Assembly (NCBI RefSeq): GCF_003148385.1
Contig: NZ_CP029463.1
Coordinates: 806,001-870,000 of the forward strand
DNA from: Flavobacterium sediminis
GTDB lineage: Bacteria > Bacteroidota > Bacteroidia > Flavobacteriales > Flavobacteriaceae
Direction of reading: 5' to 3'
Length of the DNA: 64,000 nt
The position numbers were made by a program, and so were the translations under genes. Under the pieces are notes generated by a model. The model ran no database searches and was not told the DNA's origin. It saw nothing but the letters and a program-made list of their open reading frames with translations. Shown one piece after another: positions 8,815 to 17,988 of the stretch (within the stretch, counting starts at the first letter, position 1; each line of letters begins with the position of its first letter).

Positions 8815-9129
8815 CTATAATACTTGATTAGATTTTTTTGAAAATCTCACTTTCTTGTCTCCTTCAACTTTGAAACCTACTTTAGTAACTGACTTTGATT
8901 TCGGGTCAATTAAAGACAGGTTTGAAATATGAATAGGAGCTTCCTTCTTAACGATACCACCTTGAGGGTTTTTAGCACTTGGTTTTGTATGTTTTGAAAC
9001 CATGTTAATCCCTTCAACTACCGCTTTATTTGCTTCACGAAGTACGCGCAAAACTGTTCCTTCAGACCCTTTATGATCTCCGGCGATTACTTTTACTACG
9101 TCTCCTGATTTAATTTTTAGCTTTGCCAT
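8815..9129 (-). CDS. rplX: 50S ribosomal protein L24
   Basis: L24, an early assembly protein with a KOW motif at the N-terminus ([20 protein letters not shown]). Further family stretches are [21 protein letters not shown] and [15 protein letters not shown]. Two ATG codons stand in a row; the second is taken as the start, giving [10 protein letters not shown] and 104 residues, though the first (one codon upstream, position 9132) cannot be ruled out. The gene lies about 10 bases after rplN and 2 before rplE. Confidence 0.95.
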   Translation of the reverse strand: MAKLKIKSGDVVKVIAGDHKGSEGTVLRVLREANKAVVEGINMVSKHTKPSAKNPQGGIVKKEAPIHISNLSLIDPKSKSVTKVGFKVEGDKKVRFSKKSNQVL

Positions 9130-9140
9130 CATTTTAAGAA

Positions 9141-9509
9141 TTAAAGCACCTCTGGTGCCAATGATACAATTTTCATGAATTGTTTTTCACGAAGTTCTCT
9201 AGCTACCGGACCAAAAACACGAGTACCTCTCATTTCACCTGCAGCGTTTAACAATACACATGCGTTATCGTCAAAACGGATGTAAGATCCATCAGCTCTT
9301 CTCACTTCTTTTTTAGTACGTACAACAACTGCAGTAGATACAGCTCCTTTTTTCACGTTTCCGTTAGGAGTAGCATCTTTAATAGAAACTACAATTTTAT
9401 CACCTACAGAGGCATAACGACGTTTCGTTCCTCCTAAAACACGGATAGTTAAAACTTCCTTAGCTCCCGTGTTATCTGCTACTTTTAATCTTGATTCTTG
9501 TTGTACCAT
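9141..9509 (-). CDS. rplN: 50S ribosomal protein L14
   Basis: L14, 122 residues, exactly the family length. Conserved parts are [56 protein letters not shown], and the C-terminal [20 protein letters not shown] followed by SLAPEVL. L14 forms part of the bridge to the 30S subunit with L19. It lies 2 bases after rpsQ. Nothing unusual is visible. Confidence 0.98.
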
Positions 9510-9511
9510 AA

Positions 9512-9769
9512 TTACTTAGCTCTTTCAATGATTTCAACTAGTCTCCAACATTTAGATTTACTTAATGGACGAGTCTCCATAATTCTTACAGTATCTCCAA
9601 TGTTACAATCGTTTGTTTCGTCGTGTGCAACGTATTTTTTAGTTTTCAACACGAACTTACCATATAAAGGGTGTTTTACTTTTCTTGTTTCAGAAACAAC
9701 AATAGATTTCTCCATTTTGTTGCTAGTAACAACACCTACTCTCTCTTTTCTTAAATTTCTTTTTTCCAT
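9512..9769 (-). CDS. rpsQ: 30S ribosomal protein S17
   Basis: S17, 85 residues, an OB-fold primary 16S rRNA binder. Diagnostic segments are [43 protein letters not shown] (read in parts) and [20 protein letters not shown]. It follows rpmC by 18 bases and precedes rplN by 2. The length matches the family norm of 80-90 residues. Confidence 0.97.
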   Translation of the reverse strand: MEKRNLRKERVGVVTSNKMEKSIVVSETRKVKHPLYGKFVLKTKKYVAHDETNDCNIGDTVRIMETRPLSKSKCWRLVEIIERAK

Positions 9770-9787
9770 CTTTCAGCAGAATACAAA

Positions 9788-9979
9788 TTATTGTAACTCT
9801 CTTTTAGTTAACTCAGTTTCAATTCTCGCAACCGCTCTTCTTACATTTCTTAATTGTAATGGATTATCAATCGGAGAAATTGTATGAGCTGTTTTTAGGT
9901 CGGTATAAGTTTTCTTTAACTGACTAAGTTTCTCTTGTAACTCAGCTGCAGATAGATCTTTTATTTCTGATTGTTTCAT
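9788..9979 (-). CDS. rpmC: 50S ribosomal protein L29
   Basis: L29, 63 residues, a helical hairpin near the polypeptide exit. The sequence MKQSEIKDLSAAELQEKLSQ with LKKTYTDLKTAHTISPIDNP and RNVRRAVARIETELTKREL is typical. L29 with L23 forms the docking site for signal recognition particle and trigger factor. It lies 13 bases after rplP and 18 before rpsQ. Confidence 0.97.
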   Translation of the reverse strand: MKQSEIKDLSAAELQEKLSQLKKTYTDLKTAHTISPIDNPLQLRNVRRAVARIETELTKRELQ

Positions 9980-9992
9980 AATGCTCTTTTAA

Positions 9993-10412
9993 TTATGCTT
10001 CGAAATCTCTAGCAACAACAAACTTAGTTTTTACAGGAAGTTTTTGTGCAGCAAGACGTAATGCTTCTTTTGCTACAGAAAGCGGCACACCTCCTACTTC
10101 AAACATGATTCTTCCCGGTTTCACAACTGCAGCCCAATATTCAACTGCACCTTTACCTTTACCCATACGTACTTCAAGAGGTTTCTTTGTGATTGGCTTA
10201 TCCGGGAAAATTTTAATCCACAACTGTCCTTCTCTTTTCATGAAACGTGTTGCTGCGATACGAGCCGCCTCAATTTGACGAGAAGTAATGAAAGCTGAAT
10301 CTAAAGATTTTATCCCAAACATACCATTTGAAAGTACATGTCCTCTTTGAGAAACACCTTTCATTTTACCTTTCTGTACCTTACGGTATTTTGTTCTTTT
10401 AGGCTGTAACAT
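9993..10412 (-). CDS. rplP: 50S ribosomal protein L16
   Basis: L16, 139 residues, lies near the A site and peptidyl-transferase centre. It starts [20 protein letters not shown] and contains [40 protein letters not shown] and [20 protein letters not shown]. It follows rpsC by 20 bases and precedes rpmC by 13. The sequence is ordinary for the family, apart from Bacteroidota-typical substitutions at the start. Confidence 0.98.
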   Translation of the reverse strand: MLQPKRTKYRKVQKGKMKGVSQRGHVLSNGMFGIKSLDSAFITSRQIEAARIAATRFMKREGQLWIKIFPDKPITKKPLEVRMGKGKGAVEYWAAVVKPGRIMFEVGGVPLSVAKEALRLAAQKLPVKTKFVVARDFEA

Positions 10413-10432
10413 TTTTCTTTAATTTAAAATAA

Positions 10433-11149
10433 TTACTTTCTTTTGCGTGTGTTTGGTTTACCTTTTCCTCCAGAAGATTTGGATTGTTTTTTATCCATAC
10501 CTACTAACGGAGAAAGATCTCTTTTTCCGTAAACCTCACCTTTCATGATCCATACTTTAATTCCCATTCTACCGTAAGTAGTATGAGCTTCAGCTAAAGC
10601 ATAGTCAATATCAGCTCTGAAAGTTGACAATGGAATTCTTCCTTCTTTGAAATGCTCTGAACGTGCCATTTCAGCACCATTCAAACGACCGGAAATCATA
10701 ACTTTGATCCCTTCAGCATTCATTCTCATTGCAGCCGCAATAGCCATTTTAATAGCTCTTCTGTAAGAAATTCTGCTTTCAATTTGACGAGCAATACTGT
10801 TAGCCACTAAATAAGCATCTAACTCGGGTCTTTTGATTTCAAAGATGTTAATTTGAACTTCTTTGTCAGTAATTTTCTTAAGTTCTTCTTTTAACTTGTC
10901 TACCTCTTGACCTCCTTTACCAATAATGATACCTGGACGAGCCGTAGTGATAGTAACGGTTACAAGCTTTAAAGTTCTCTCGATAATTATCTTAGAAACA
11001 CTAGCTTTAGATAAACGAGCATGGATGTATTTACGGATTTTGTAATCTTCAGCGATTTTATCACCGTAATCATTTCCACCGTACCAGTTTGAGTCCCATC
11101 CTCTGATGATACCAAGTCTATTTCCGATTGGATTTGTCTTTTGTCCCAT
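10433..11149 (-). CDS. rpsC: 30S ribosomal protein S3
   Basis: S3, 238 residues, at the mRNA entry channel with helicase activity. It starts [20 protein letters not shown]; the KH domain shows [20 protein letters not shown] near residue 70, and the C-terminal domain shows [20 protein letters not shown] and [21 protein letters not shown] basic tail rich in Lys, Ser and Gly follows residue 215. It lies 8 bases after rplV. Confidence 0.98.
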   Translation of the reverse strand: MGQKTNPIGNRLGIIRGWDSNWYGGNDYGDKIAEDYKIRKYIHARLSKASVSKIIIERTLKLVTVTITTARPGIIIGKGGQEVDKLKEELKKITDKEVQINIFEIKRPELDAYLVANSIARQIESRISYRRAIKMAIAAAMRMNAEGIKVMISGRLNGAEMARSEHFKEGRIPLSTFRADIDYALAEAHTTYGRMGIKVWIMKGEVYGKRDLSPLVGMDKKQSKSSGGKGKPNTRKRK

Positions 11150-11157
11150 ACTGTTTA

Positions 11158-11568
11158 TTAATTACTTTGTGTGTTATTATTTTCTCCTAACACGATTGTT
11201 ACGTGGTTAGAACGTTTTCTGATTCTGTGCGCGCGACCTTGCGGAGCCGGACGAAGTCTTTTCAACATCATACCACCATCTACGCGGATCTCTTTAACAA
11301 ATAAGCCTGCTTCTTCTAAACTTGCTTCAGCATTTTTAGCCTGCCAGTTAGCAATAGCTGATAACAATAGTTTTTCTAATTTTCTAGAAGCTTCTTTTTG
11401 ACTAAATCTCAATATATTAAGAGCCAATTCTACTTTCTTACCTCTTACCAAATCAGCTACTAAACGCATTTTTCTTGGCGAAGTAGGGCAGTTATTTAAT
11501 TTAGCAAAAGCAACTTGCGCTTTAGCTTCTTTAATCTGCTCTGCTCTTTCTTTTTTACGAACTCCCAT
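11158..11568 (-). CDS. rplV: 50S ribosomal protein L22
   Basis: L22, 136 residues, whose extended loop lines the exit tunnel. Conserved parts are [40 protein letters not shown] and the loop [20 protein letters not shown]. The N-terminus has about 20 extra residues rich in Lys and Glu ([20 protein letters not shown]), longer than in E. coli. The gene lies 9 bases after rpsS and 8 before rpsC. Confidence 0.97.
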   Translation of the reverse strand: MGVRKKERAEQIKEAKAQVAFAKLNNCPTSPRKMRLVADLVRGKKVELALNILRFSQKEASRKLEKLLLSAIANWQAKNAEASLEEAGLFVKEIRVDGGMMLKRLRPAPQGRAHRIRKRSNHVTIVLGENNNTQSN

Positions 11569-11577
11569 AGCTTCTTA

Positions 11578-11856
11578 TTATTTTTTACCTTTATTTTTTG
11601 CACCAGCGTGACCACGGAATGATCTTGTTGGCGAAAATTCTCCTAATTTATGACCTACCATGTTCTCAGTTACATAAACCGGAACAAATTGACGACCGTT
11701 ATGCACTGCGATAGTCTGTCCAACGAAGTCAGGCGTAATCATAGAAGCTCTTGACCAAGTTTTGATCACTGCTTTATTACCTTTCTCAACGTTTTCTAAA
11801 ACTTTCTTCTCTAATTTATAGTGTACGTAAGGTCCTTTTTTTAATGAACGTGCCAT
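11578..11856 (-). CDS. rpsS: 30S ribosomal protein S19
   Basis: S19, 92 residues, in the 30S head near the A-site finger. The start [20 protein letters not shown], the middle [20 protein letters not shown] and the C-terminal [20 protein letters not shown] are nearly invariant in the family. It follows rplB by 10 bases and precedes rplV by 9. Length is exactly as expected. Confidence 0.98.
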   Translation of the reverse strand: MARSLKKGPYVHYKLEKKVLENVEKGNKAVIKTWSRASMITPDFVGQTIAVHNGRQFVPVYVTENMVGHKLGEFSPTRSFRGHAGAKNKGKK

Positions 11857-11866
11857 GTCTATCTAA

Positions 11867-12691
11867 TTATTTCTTTCTACGTTCTACAATATACTTATTA
11901 CTCGGGTTAACCTTAGAACGAGTTCTATAACCTTTAGCAGGTAAACCTTTTCTTGAACGTGGGTGACCTCCTGAAGAACGTCCTTCACCACCACCCATTG
12001 GGTGATCAACTGGGTTCATCGCTACCGGTCTAGTTCTAGGTCTTCTACCTAACCATCTAGATCTACCAGCTTTACCTGATACTACTAATTGATGATCTGA
12101 GTTAGAAACAGCTCCAATTGTAGCCATACAAGTCAACAAGATCAATCTTGTTTCACCAGAAGGCATTTTAATTGTTGCATATTTACCATCTCTCGCCATC
12201 AATTGAGCAAAAGTCCCTGCAGAACGTGCAATAACAGCACCTTGACCTGGTCTTAACTCGATACATGAAATAACTGTACCTAGAGGAATTTTACTTAAAG
12301 GCATTGCATTTCCGATTTCCGGAGCCGCATCTTCACCAGACACTACAGTTTGTCCAACTTGTAAACCGTTTTGTGCAATGATATATGTTTTAGCACCATC
12401 TGCATAAGCGATTAAAGAAATAAAAGCTGAACGGTTCGGATCGTATTCGATAGTTTTAACAGTAGCAGGAATTCCGGCTTTTGTTCTTTTAAAATCTACC
12501 AAACGATACTTTTGTTTATGACCACCACCCGTATAACGCATGGTCATTTTTCCTTGACTATTTCTACCTCCAGAGTTTTTTTTCGGAGCCAACAATGACT
12601 TTTCCGGCTTATCAGTTGTAATAGTGTCAAAGCTATTTACAACTCTAAAACGCTGACCCGGGGTAATAGGTTTTAATTTTCTAACTGACAT
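11867..12691 (-). CDS. rplB: 50S ribosomal protein L2
   Basis: L2, 274 residues, a primary 23S rRNA binder needed for subunit joining and peptidyl transfer. Diagnostic stretches are [39 protein letters not shown], and the C-terminal [20 protein letters not shown] with the conserved His near the peptidyl-transferase centre, ending KYIVERRKK. It lies 6 bases after rplW and 10 before rpsS. Confidence 0.98.
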   Translation of the reverse strand: MSVRKLKPITPGQRFRVVNSFDTITTDKPEKSLLAPKKNSGGRNSQGKMTMRYTGGGHKQKYRLVDFKRTKAGIPATVKTIEYDPNRSAFISLIAYADGAKTYIIAQNGLQVGQTVVSGEDAAPEIGNAMPLSKIPLGTVISCIELRPGQGAVIARSAGTFAQLMARDGKYATIKMPSGETRLILLTCMATIGAVSNSDHQLVVSGKAGRSRWLGRRPRTRPVAMNPVDHPMGGGEGRSSGGHPRSRKGLPAKGYRTRSKVNPSNKYIVERRKK

Positions 12692-12697
12692 TTTCTA

Positions 12698-12988
12698 TTA
12701 GATATTATTATAAAAATCTATTGTTTCACCTTCCTGAACTTGAACAACCGCTTTTTTATAAGCATTTGTTTTTCCACTGATCAAACCATTTTTGGTATAT
12801 TTAACACTTCTATCAGCTCTATAGTTCATAGTATTAACAGCAACCACATTCACACCATAGGCAGCTTCAACTGCATTTTTGATCTGAATTTTGTTAGCAG
12901 CCTTATCAACCACAAAACCAAAACGGTTAAAAACTTCACCTTCTTTGGTTATTTTTTCAGTTATAATTGGTTTAATAATGATACTCAT
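12698..12988 (-). CDS. rplW: 50S ribosomal protein L23
   Basis: L23, 96 residues, at the tunnel exit where it recruits trigger factor and SRP. It starts MSIIIKPIITEKITKEGEVF and contains RFGFVVDKAANKIQIKNAVE and YGVNVVAVNTMNYRADRSVK, the usual L23 core. It follows rplD by 8 bases and precedes rplB by 6. Length is in the normal range of 93-100. Confidence 0.97.
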   Translation of the reverse strand: MSIIIKPIITEKITKEGEVFNRFGFVVDKAANKIQIKNAVEAAYGVNVVAVNTMNYRADRSVKYTKNGLISGKTNAYKKAVVQVQEGETIDFYNNI

Positions 12989-12996
12989 AACCTTAA

Positions 12997-13626
12997 TTAT
13001 TTACTTAAATTAGCTTCAATTCCGCTAACCGAACCTTCAGTAAGAACTAAACTCTTAGCATTTAAAACAGCATAAGTGTTTAATTCTGAAGTGGTTACAA
13101 CAGAAGTTGATTGTAAATTACGTGACGACAAATATACATTTTTATTTGCATCACCCAACACGAATAATGATTTTTTATTATCTAACCCTAAAGCTTTCAA
13201 TACGTTAATGAAATTTTTAGTGTTTGGCGCTTCAAATACAAAATCTTCTACTACTACCAAATTAGACTCCTGAGCTTTTAAAGACAAAGCTGATTTACGA
13301 GCTAATTTTTTCAAGTTTTTATTCAATTTGAATGAATAGTTTCTTGGTTTTGGTCCAAAGATTCTACCACCACCTACAAATACAGGAGATTTAACACTAC
13401 CTGCACGCGCAGTACCTGTACCCTTTTGTTTTTTAATTTTACGAGTACTTCCAGCAATCTCACCTCTCTCTTTAGACTTATGAGTACCTTGTCTTTGATT
13501 TGCTAAATATTGCTTAACATCAAGGTAAACAGCATGATTATTAGGCTCAATTGCGAATACAGAATCAGAAAGCTGCACTTTACGTCCTGTATCTTTTCCG
13601 TTGATATCTAATACTTTTACTTCCAT
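12997..13626 (-). CDS. rplD: 50S ribosomal protein L4
   Basis: L4, 209 residues, with a long loop in the exit tunnel. The ATG giving [20 protein letters not shown] is chosen as start: it overlaps the rplC stop by one base (TAATG) and matches the family N-terminus; 15 further in-frame residues upstream overlap rplC and have no family support. The loop shows [20 protein letters not shown] and [20 protein letters not shown]. In E. coli L4 represses the S10 operon by acting on its leader. Confidence 0.97.
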   Translation of the reverse strand: MEVKVLDINGKDTGRKVQLSDSVFAIEPNNHAVYLDVKQYLANQRQGTHKSKERGEIAGSTRKIKKQKGTGTARAGSVKSPVFVGGGRIFGPKPRNYSFKLNKNLKKLARKSALSLKAQESNLVVVEDFVFEAPNTKNFINVLKALGLDNKKSLFVLGDANKNVYLSSRNLQSTSVVTTSELNTYAVLNAKSLVLTEGSVSGIEANLSK

Positions 13627-14243
13627 TACTTCTGAATGATTACGTAAGAGTTTTTGTGACCAGGAACACAACCTTTTATTACTAAAAGATTTTTCTCAGC
13701 TACAACTTTTAAAACTCTAAGGTTTTGAACTGTTACATTTTCTCCTCCTGTTCTACCCGCCATACGCATTCCTTTGAACACTCTTGAAGGGTAAGACGAT
13801 GCACCCACAGAACCCGGCGCTCTTAAACGGTTATGCTGACCGTGAGTTGACTGACCAACACCACCGAACCCATGACGTTTAACAACACCTTGGAAACCTT
13901 TACCTTTAGACACACCTTGTACATCTACAAATTCTCCTTCGTTGAATAAATCAACAGTCAACACATCTCCTAGATTGTGTTTTTCTTCAAAATACTTGAA
14001 TTCAACAACTTTCTTCTTAGCAGCAGTACCTGCTTTTTTGAAGTGACCTACCTCAGCTTTTACAGCATGTTTCTCAGTCTTGTCATCGAAACCAAGTTGA
14101 AGAGCTTCATACCCGTCAACCTCGTTGGTTCTGACTTGGGTAACTACGCATGGACCAGCTTCGATTACTGTACATGGGATATTTTTCCCATTTTCATCAA
14201 AAATGCTAGTCATGCCAATTTTTCTTCCGATTAACCCAGACAT
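13626..14243 (-). CDS. rplC: 50S ribosomal protein L3
   Basis: L3, 205 residues from the ATG giving [20 protein letters not shown]. Another ATG three codons upstream is less likely because [12 protein letters not shown] is the usual bacterial start. The tip that reaches the peptidyl-transferase centre shows [20 protein letters not shown] and [20 protein letters not shown]. It is the first gene of its transcript, behind a promoter and a 5'-terminal hairpin, because rpsJ is ended by a terminator just upstream. Confidence 0.97.
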   Translation of the reverse strand: MSGLIGRKIGMTSIFDENGKNIPCTVIEAGPCVVTQVRTNEVDGYEALQLGFDDKTEKHAVKAEVGHFKKAGTAAKKKVVEFKYFEEKHNLGDVLTVDLFNEGEFVDVQGVSKGKGFQGVVKRHGFGGVGQSTHGQHNRLRAPGSVGASSYPSRVFKGMRMAGRTGGENVTVQNLRVLKVVAEKNLLVIKGCVPGHKNSYVIIQK

Positions 14244-14281
14244 ATTTAACAATTTATTAATTTATAATTCTTTAAAAATTA

Positions 14282-14312
14282 CTCACAAAAAGGCACACTC
14301 CTCCTTTTTGAG
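14282..14312 (-). promoter_or_regulatory. 5'-terminal stem-loop of the rplC transcript
   Basis: In the sense RNA CTCAAAAAGG pairs with CCTTTTTGTGAG (two bases bulged) around a 9-base loop. It begins 5 bases after the -7 box, so it would sit at the very 5' end of the mRNA. It could protect the transcript, attenuate it or be a site for feedback control; only the structure is seen. Confidence 0.45.
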
Positions 14313-14316
14313 GGTG

Positions 14317-14348
14317 CAAATATATAATTTTATTTTAATTCACGCAAA
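14317..14348 (-). promoter_or_regulatory. Promoter of the rplC (S10-like) operon
   Basis: Minus strand: TTTG (14348-14345), 20 bases, TATATTTG (14324-14317), a full Bacteroidota consensus promoter 73 bases before the rplC start. Confidence 0.75.
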
Positions 14349-14410
14349 TTTAATTAGTTAAGTGTTTTTCAGAACGAAAAAACCTACTAACAAACCTTGA
14401 ATTAAAATAT

Positions 14411-14443
14411 AAAAAAAACCGCTGAACAGAGCCCAGACGGTTT
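14411..14443 (-). terminator. Intrinsic terminator after rpsJ
   Basis: In the sense RNA AAACCG and CTG pair with CAG and CGGTTT (one bulged base) and are followed by a run of eight T. It lies 24 bases beyond the rpsJ stop and closes the rpsL-rpsG-fusA-rpsJ transcript. Confidence 0.85.
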
Positions 14444-14466
14444 CTTTATGTAAGTTTAAGTAATTA

Positions 14467-14772
14467 TCAAACTTTGATTTCTACTTCAACACCACTTGGT
14501 AATTCCAATTTCATTAAAGCATCGATAGTCTTAGATGATGATGAATAGATATCCAATAATCTCTTATAAGAACTTAACTCGAACTGCTCTCTTGATTTTT
14601 TGTTTACGTGCGGTGAACGCAATACAGTAAAAATCTTTTTATTAGTAGGCAACGGAATAGGACCCGTTACTACCGCACCTGTACTTTTTACAGTTTTTAC
14701 GATTTTTTCAGCAGACTTGTCTACTAAACTATGATCGTATGATTTTAATTTTATTCTGATTTTTTGACTCAT
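14467..14772 (-). CDS. rpsJ: 30S ribosomal protein S10 (NusE)
   Basis: S10, 101 residues, which is also NusE, a partner of NusB/NusG in antitermination. It reads [20 protein letters not shown], then [15 protein letters not shown] [20 protein letters not shown] and [20 protein letters not shown], with GVEVEIKV at the end. It is the last gene of the str operon here, 11 bases after fusA, and is cut off from rplC by a terminator and a new promoter, unlike the E. coli S10 operon, which it heads. Confidence 0.98.
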   Translation of the reverse strand: MSQKIRIKLKSYDHSLVDKSAEKIVKTVKSTGAVVTGPIPLPTNKKIFTVLRSPHVNKKSREQFELSSYKRLLDIYSSSSKTIDALMKLELPSGVEVEIKV

Positions 14773-14783
14773 TTTCTTAAAAA

Positions 14784-16919
14784 TTAAGCGTTACCTTTAG
14801 CTTTCTTAATAACTTCTTCTGAAATATTAGAAGGTGTTTCAGCGTAGTGAGAGAACTCCATTGTTGATGTAGCTCTACCAGAAGACAATGTTCTCAAAGT
14901 AGTTACATAACCAAACATTTCTGACAACGGAACAGAAGCTTTAATTACTTTTGAACCTGCTCTATCATCCATGTTATTTACCTGACCTCTTCTTCTATTT
15001 AAGTCACCTACAATATCCCCCATGTTTTCTTCCGGAGTTAACACCTCTAACTTCATGATCGGCTCAAGGATAACAGCACCTGCAGCTTTTGCAGACTCTT
15101 TATAACCTAATTTAGCAGCCAATTCGAACGAAAGTGCATCCGAGTCAACAGGGTGAAATGAACCGTCTAATAAAGTTACTTTTAAGCTATCAACTTCGTA
15201 TCCCGCTAAAGGACCTTCTTTCATAGCTTCTTTGAAACCTTTTTCTACAGCAGGAATGTACTCTTTCGGTACGTTACCACCTTTAACTTCATTAATGAAT
15301 TGTAATCCCATAGGAACTTTTCCATCAACTTCGTCAGCTGGTCCGATTTTGAATACAATATCACCAAATTTACCACGACCACCAGATTGTTTTTTATAAA
15401 CCTCTCTATGCTCTGCTTGTCTAGTGAAAGCTTCTTTATACTCAACTTGTGGCTCACCTTGATTAACCTCAACTTTAAACTCACGTCTTAAACGGTCAAC
15501 AATAATATCTAAGTGAAGCTCACCCATACCTGAAATAATAGTTTGACCTGAAGCATGATCTGTACGTACAGTAAAAGTAGGATCCTCTTCAGCTAATTTC
15601 GCTAAAGCCATACCCATTTTATCAACGTCAGCTTTTGTTTTAGGCTCAACTGCGATACCAATTACCGGATCAGGGAACACCATAGATTCTAATACGATAG
15701 GGTGTTTCTCATCACACAAAGTATCACCGGTCTTAATATCTTTAAATCCTACAGCTGCTCCAATATCTCCAGCCTCGATATATTCGATCGGGTTTTGTTT
15801 GTTAGCGTGCATTTGATAGATACGAGAGATACGCTCTTTATTCCCTGAACGAGAATTGAAAACATAAGATCCTGCATCTAATCTTCCTGAATAAGCACGG
15901 AAGAAAGCCAAACGACCTACATAAGGGTCAGTAGCGATCTTAAACGCCAAAGCTGAGAAAGGCTCAGATACAGACGGCTTTCTTGAAATAGGCTCTTCAG
16001 TATCAGGATCTGTTCCTTCGATAGCTTCTTTATCTAACGGAGAAGGTAAGAATTTACAAACTGCATCCAACATAAACTGAACTCCTTTGTTTTTGAATGA
16101 AGATCCACATAACATAGGAATAATAGCCATATCGATAGTCGCACTTCTTAATGCATTGTTGATTTCATCTTCTGTAATAGAATCTTCATCTTCCATGAAT
16201 TTTTCTAACAAGTTTTCATCATACGCTGCAACTTCCTCAATCAATTGCTGTCTGTATTTTTTCACATCAGCAACCATATCTTCCGGTACCGGAATAATAT
16301 CAAAAGTAGCTCCTTGAGTTTCATCATGCCATACAATAGCCTGATTCTTGATCAAATCAACTACCCCTTTGAAATCAGCCTCATCACCAATAGGTAAAAC
16401 TAAAGGCACAGCGTTAGATTTCAACATATCTTTTACTTGCTGACAAACCGCTAAGAAGTTAGACCCTTGACGGTCCATCTTGTTAACAAATCCCATACGA
16501 GGAACCTTATAGTTATCAGCTAATCTCCAGTTAGTTTCTGACTGAGGCTCAACACCGTCAACAGCAGAAAACAAGAACACCAATCCGTCTAATACACGTA
16601 ATGAACGGTTTACCTCTACTGTAAAGTCAACGTGACCCGGAGTATCGATAATATTAAAGTGGTATCCGTGAGTATCTGCAACAGGTTTACCTTGCTCAGT
16701 TGGAAAGTTCCACTCACAAGTTGTAGCAGCAGAAGTAATTGTAATACCTCTTTCCGCTTCTTGCTCCATCCAGTCCATGGTTGCAGCACCTTCGTGAACT
16801 TCACCAATCTTATGCGATTTACCGGTATAGAATAAAATACGCTCAGTCGTTGTTGTTTTACCAGCATCAATGTGAGCCGCAATACCGATATTTCTTGTAT
16901 ATTTTAAATCTCTTGCCAT
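14784..16919 (-). CDS. fusA: Elongation factor G
   Basis: Translocation GTPase EF-G, 711 residues with the five-domain layout. The G domain shows [20 protein letters not shown] (P loop, residues about 12-31), [11 protein letters not shown] (switch I), [20 protein letters not shown] (switch II) and [11 protein letters not shown] (G4). Domain III-V features include [20 protein letters not shown] and [20 protein letters not shown], with [20 protein letters not shown] near the end. It follows rpsG by 22 bases and precedes rpsJ by 11. No tuf gene is in this cluster. Confidence 0.98.
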   Translation of the reverse strand: MARDLKYTRNIGIAAHIDAGKTTTTERILFYTGKSHKIGEVHEGAATMDWMEQEAERGITITSAATTCEWNFPTEQGKPVADTHGYHFNIIDTPGHVDFTVEVNRSLRVLDGLVFLFSAVDGVEPQSETNWRLADNYKVPRMGFVNKMDRQGSNFLAVCQQVKDMLKSNAVPLVLPIGDEADFKGVVDLIKNQAIVWHDETQGATFDIIPVPEDMVADVKKYRQQLIEEVAAYDENLLEKFMEDEDSITEDEINNALRSATIDMAIIPMLCGSSFKNKGVQFMLDAVCKFLPSPLDKEAIEGTDPDTEEPISRKPSVSEPFSALAFKIATDPYVGRLAFFRAYSGRLDAGSYVFNSRSGNKERISRIYQMHANKQNPIEYIEAGDIGAAVGFKDIKTGDTLCDEKHPIVLESMVFPDPVIGIAVEPKTKADVDKMGMALAKLAEEDPTFTVRTDHASGQTIISGMGELHLDIIVDRLRREFKVEVNQGEPQVEYKEAFTRQAEHREVYKKQSGGRGKFGDIVFKIGPADEVDGKVPMGLQFINEVKGGNVPKEYIPAVEKGFKEAMKEGPLAGYEVDSLKVTLLDGSFHPVDSDALSFELAAKLGYKESAKAAGAVILEPIMKLEVLTPEENMGDIVGDLNRRRGQVNNMDDRAGSKVIKASVPLSEMFGYVTTLRTLSSGRATSTMEFSHYAETPSNISEEVIKKAKGNA

Positions 16920-16941
16920 TGTATTGTTATTTCTTTATGAA

Positions 16942-17418
16942 TTAAAATCTAAAGTGAGAGAATGCTTTGTTTGCCTCAGCCATTTTGTGAGTGTCCATTC
17001 TTTTCTTAACTGCAGCACCTTCTTCTTTAGCAGCAGCTAAAATTTCAGAAGCTAATTTACCAGCCATAGATTTCTCATTTCTTTTTCTTGCATAAAGAAT
17101 TAACCATTTCATCGCCATAGAAATTTTTCTATCCGGACGAATTTGCATCGGAATTTGGAATGAAGCACCACCTACACGACGAGAACGAACTTCTACGTGA
17201 GGCATAACATTTGTTAAAGCGTCTTTCCAAATCTCTAATGACGTTTTCTCTGCGTCTTGCTTTTTAGACTCAACGATGTCTAATGCATCATAAAATACTT
17301 TAAAAGCAACTGATTTCTTACCATCCCACATTAAGTTATTTACAAAACGAGTCACCAATTGATCGTTAAACTTCGGATCCGGTAAAAGAGGTCTTTTTTT
17401 GGCCTGTCTTTTTCTCAT
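16942..17418 (-). CDS. rpsG: 30S ribosomal protein S7
   Basis: S7, 158 residues, nucleates the 30S head and lines the E site. Conserved parts are [60 protein letters not shown] and [20 protein letters not shown] at the end. It lies 24 bases after rpsL and 22 before fusA, the normal str-operon order. Confidence 0.98.
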   Translation of the reverse strand: MRKRQAKKRPLLPDPKFNDQLVTRFVNNLMWDGKKSVAFKVFYDALDIVESKKQDAEKTSLEIWKDALTNVMPHVEVRSRRVGGASFQIPMQIRPDRKISMAMKWLILYARKRNEKSMAGKLASEILAAAKEEGAAVKKRMDTHKMAEANKAFSHFRF

Positions 17419-17442
17419 GTCTTTTCTTTAAAAGTTTTAAAA

Positions 17443-17823
17443 TTACTTTTTGTCTTTAGGGCGTTTAGCACCATATTTAGATCTTCTTTGTAAACGACCG
17501 TTAACTCCGGCTGTATCCAAAGCACCACGTACGATGTGGTATCTAACTCCTGGTAAATCTTTTACCCTTCCACCTCTAACTAATACTATCGAGTGCTCTT
17601 GTAGATTGTGTCCTTCTCCCGGGATGTATGCATTTACCTCATTACCATTTGTTAAACGAACACGGGCAACTTTACGCATTGCCGAGTTTGGTTTTTTTGG
17701 CGTTGTAGTGTAAACACGCGTACAAACCCCTCTTCTTTGAGGACAAGAATCTAAAGCAGCCGATTTACTCTTCTTAGTTATTTTGGCTCTTCCAGTTCTT
17801 ACTAATTGTTGAATTGTTGGCAT
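17443..17823 (-). CDS. rpsL: 30S ribosomal protein S12
   Basis: S12, 126 residues, part of the decoding centre. It starts [20 protein letters not shown] and has [60 protein letters not shown] and [15 protein letters not shown]. The Lys in TPKKPNSA where streptomycin-resistance substitutions arise is wild type. It heads the str operon, 49 bases downstream of a consensus promoter. Confidence 0.98.
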   Translation of the reverse strand: MPTIQQLVRTGRAKITKKSKSAALDSCPQRRGVCTRVYTTTPKKPNSAMRKVARVRLTNGNEVNAYIPGEGHNLQEHSIVLVRGGRVKDLPGVRYHIVRGALDTAGVNGRLQRRSKYGAKRPKDKK

Positions 17824-17855
17824 AATTACTAATAAATTAATACTTGTTTTAACTA

Positions 17856-17868
17856 CCCTATTTTAGGG
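17856..17868 (-). promoter_or_regulatory. 5'-terminal stem-loop of the rpsL transcript
   Basis: CCCTA-AAA-TAGGG in the sense RNA, starting 3 bases after the -7 box, so it would form the extreme 5' end of the str mRNA. The rplC transcript shows the same arrangement. Confidence 0.4.
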
Positions 17869-17871
17869 ATG

Positions 17872-17902
17872 CAAAGGTAGAAATTATTTTTTATAAACCA
17901 AA
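17872..17902 (-). promoter_or_regulatory. Promoter of the rpsL (str) operon
   Basis: Minus strand: TTTG (17902-17899), 19 bases, TACCTTTG (17879-17872). This is a full Bacteroidota consensus promoter placed 49 bases before the rpsL start. Confidence 0.75.
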
Positions 17903-17940
17903 TCTTAAATCTTTAATTTTCAATATGCTTACAAAAACAT

Positions 17941-17967
17941 AAAGGCAACCTTTCTCAGGTCGCCTTT
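17941..17967 (-). terminator. Terminator at the end of the amylase operon
   Basis: AAAGGC/GCCTTT and ACCT/AGGT pair around a small loop, followed on the minus strand by a T-rich stretch. It lies 22 bases after the last amylase gene of the operon. Confidence 0.7.
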
Positions 17968-17988
17968 ATTATTCATTACAATTAACCT

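Noticed and set aside
17824..17988. A tRNA or small RNA gene between rpsL and the amylase operon
   Set aside because: The folding sequence there is explained by the rpsL promoter hairpin and the amylase terminator; no cloverleaf pattern is seen.
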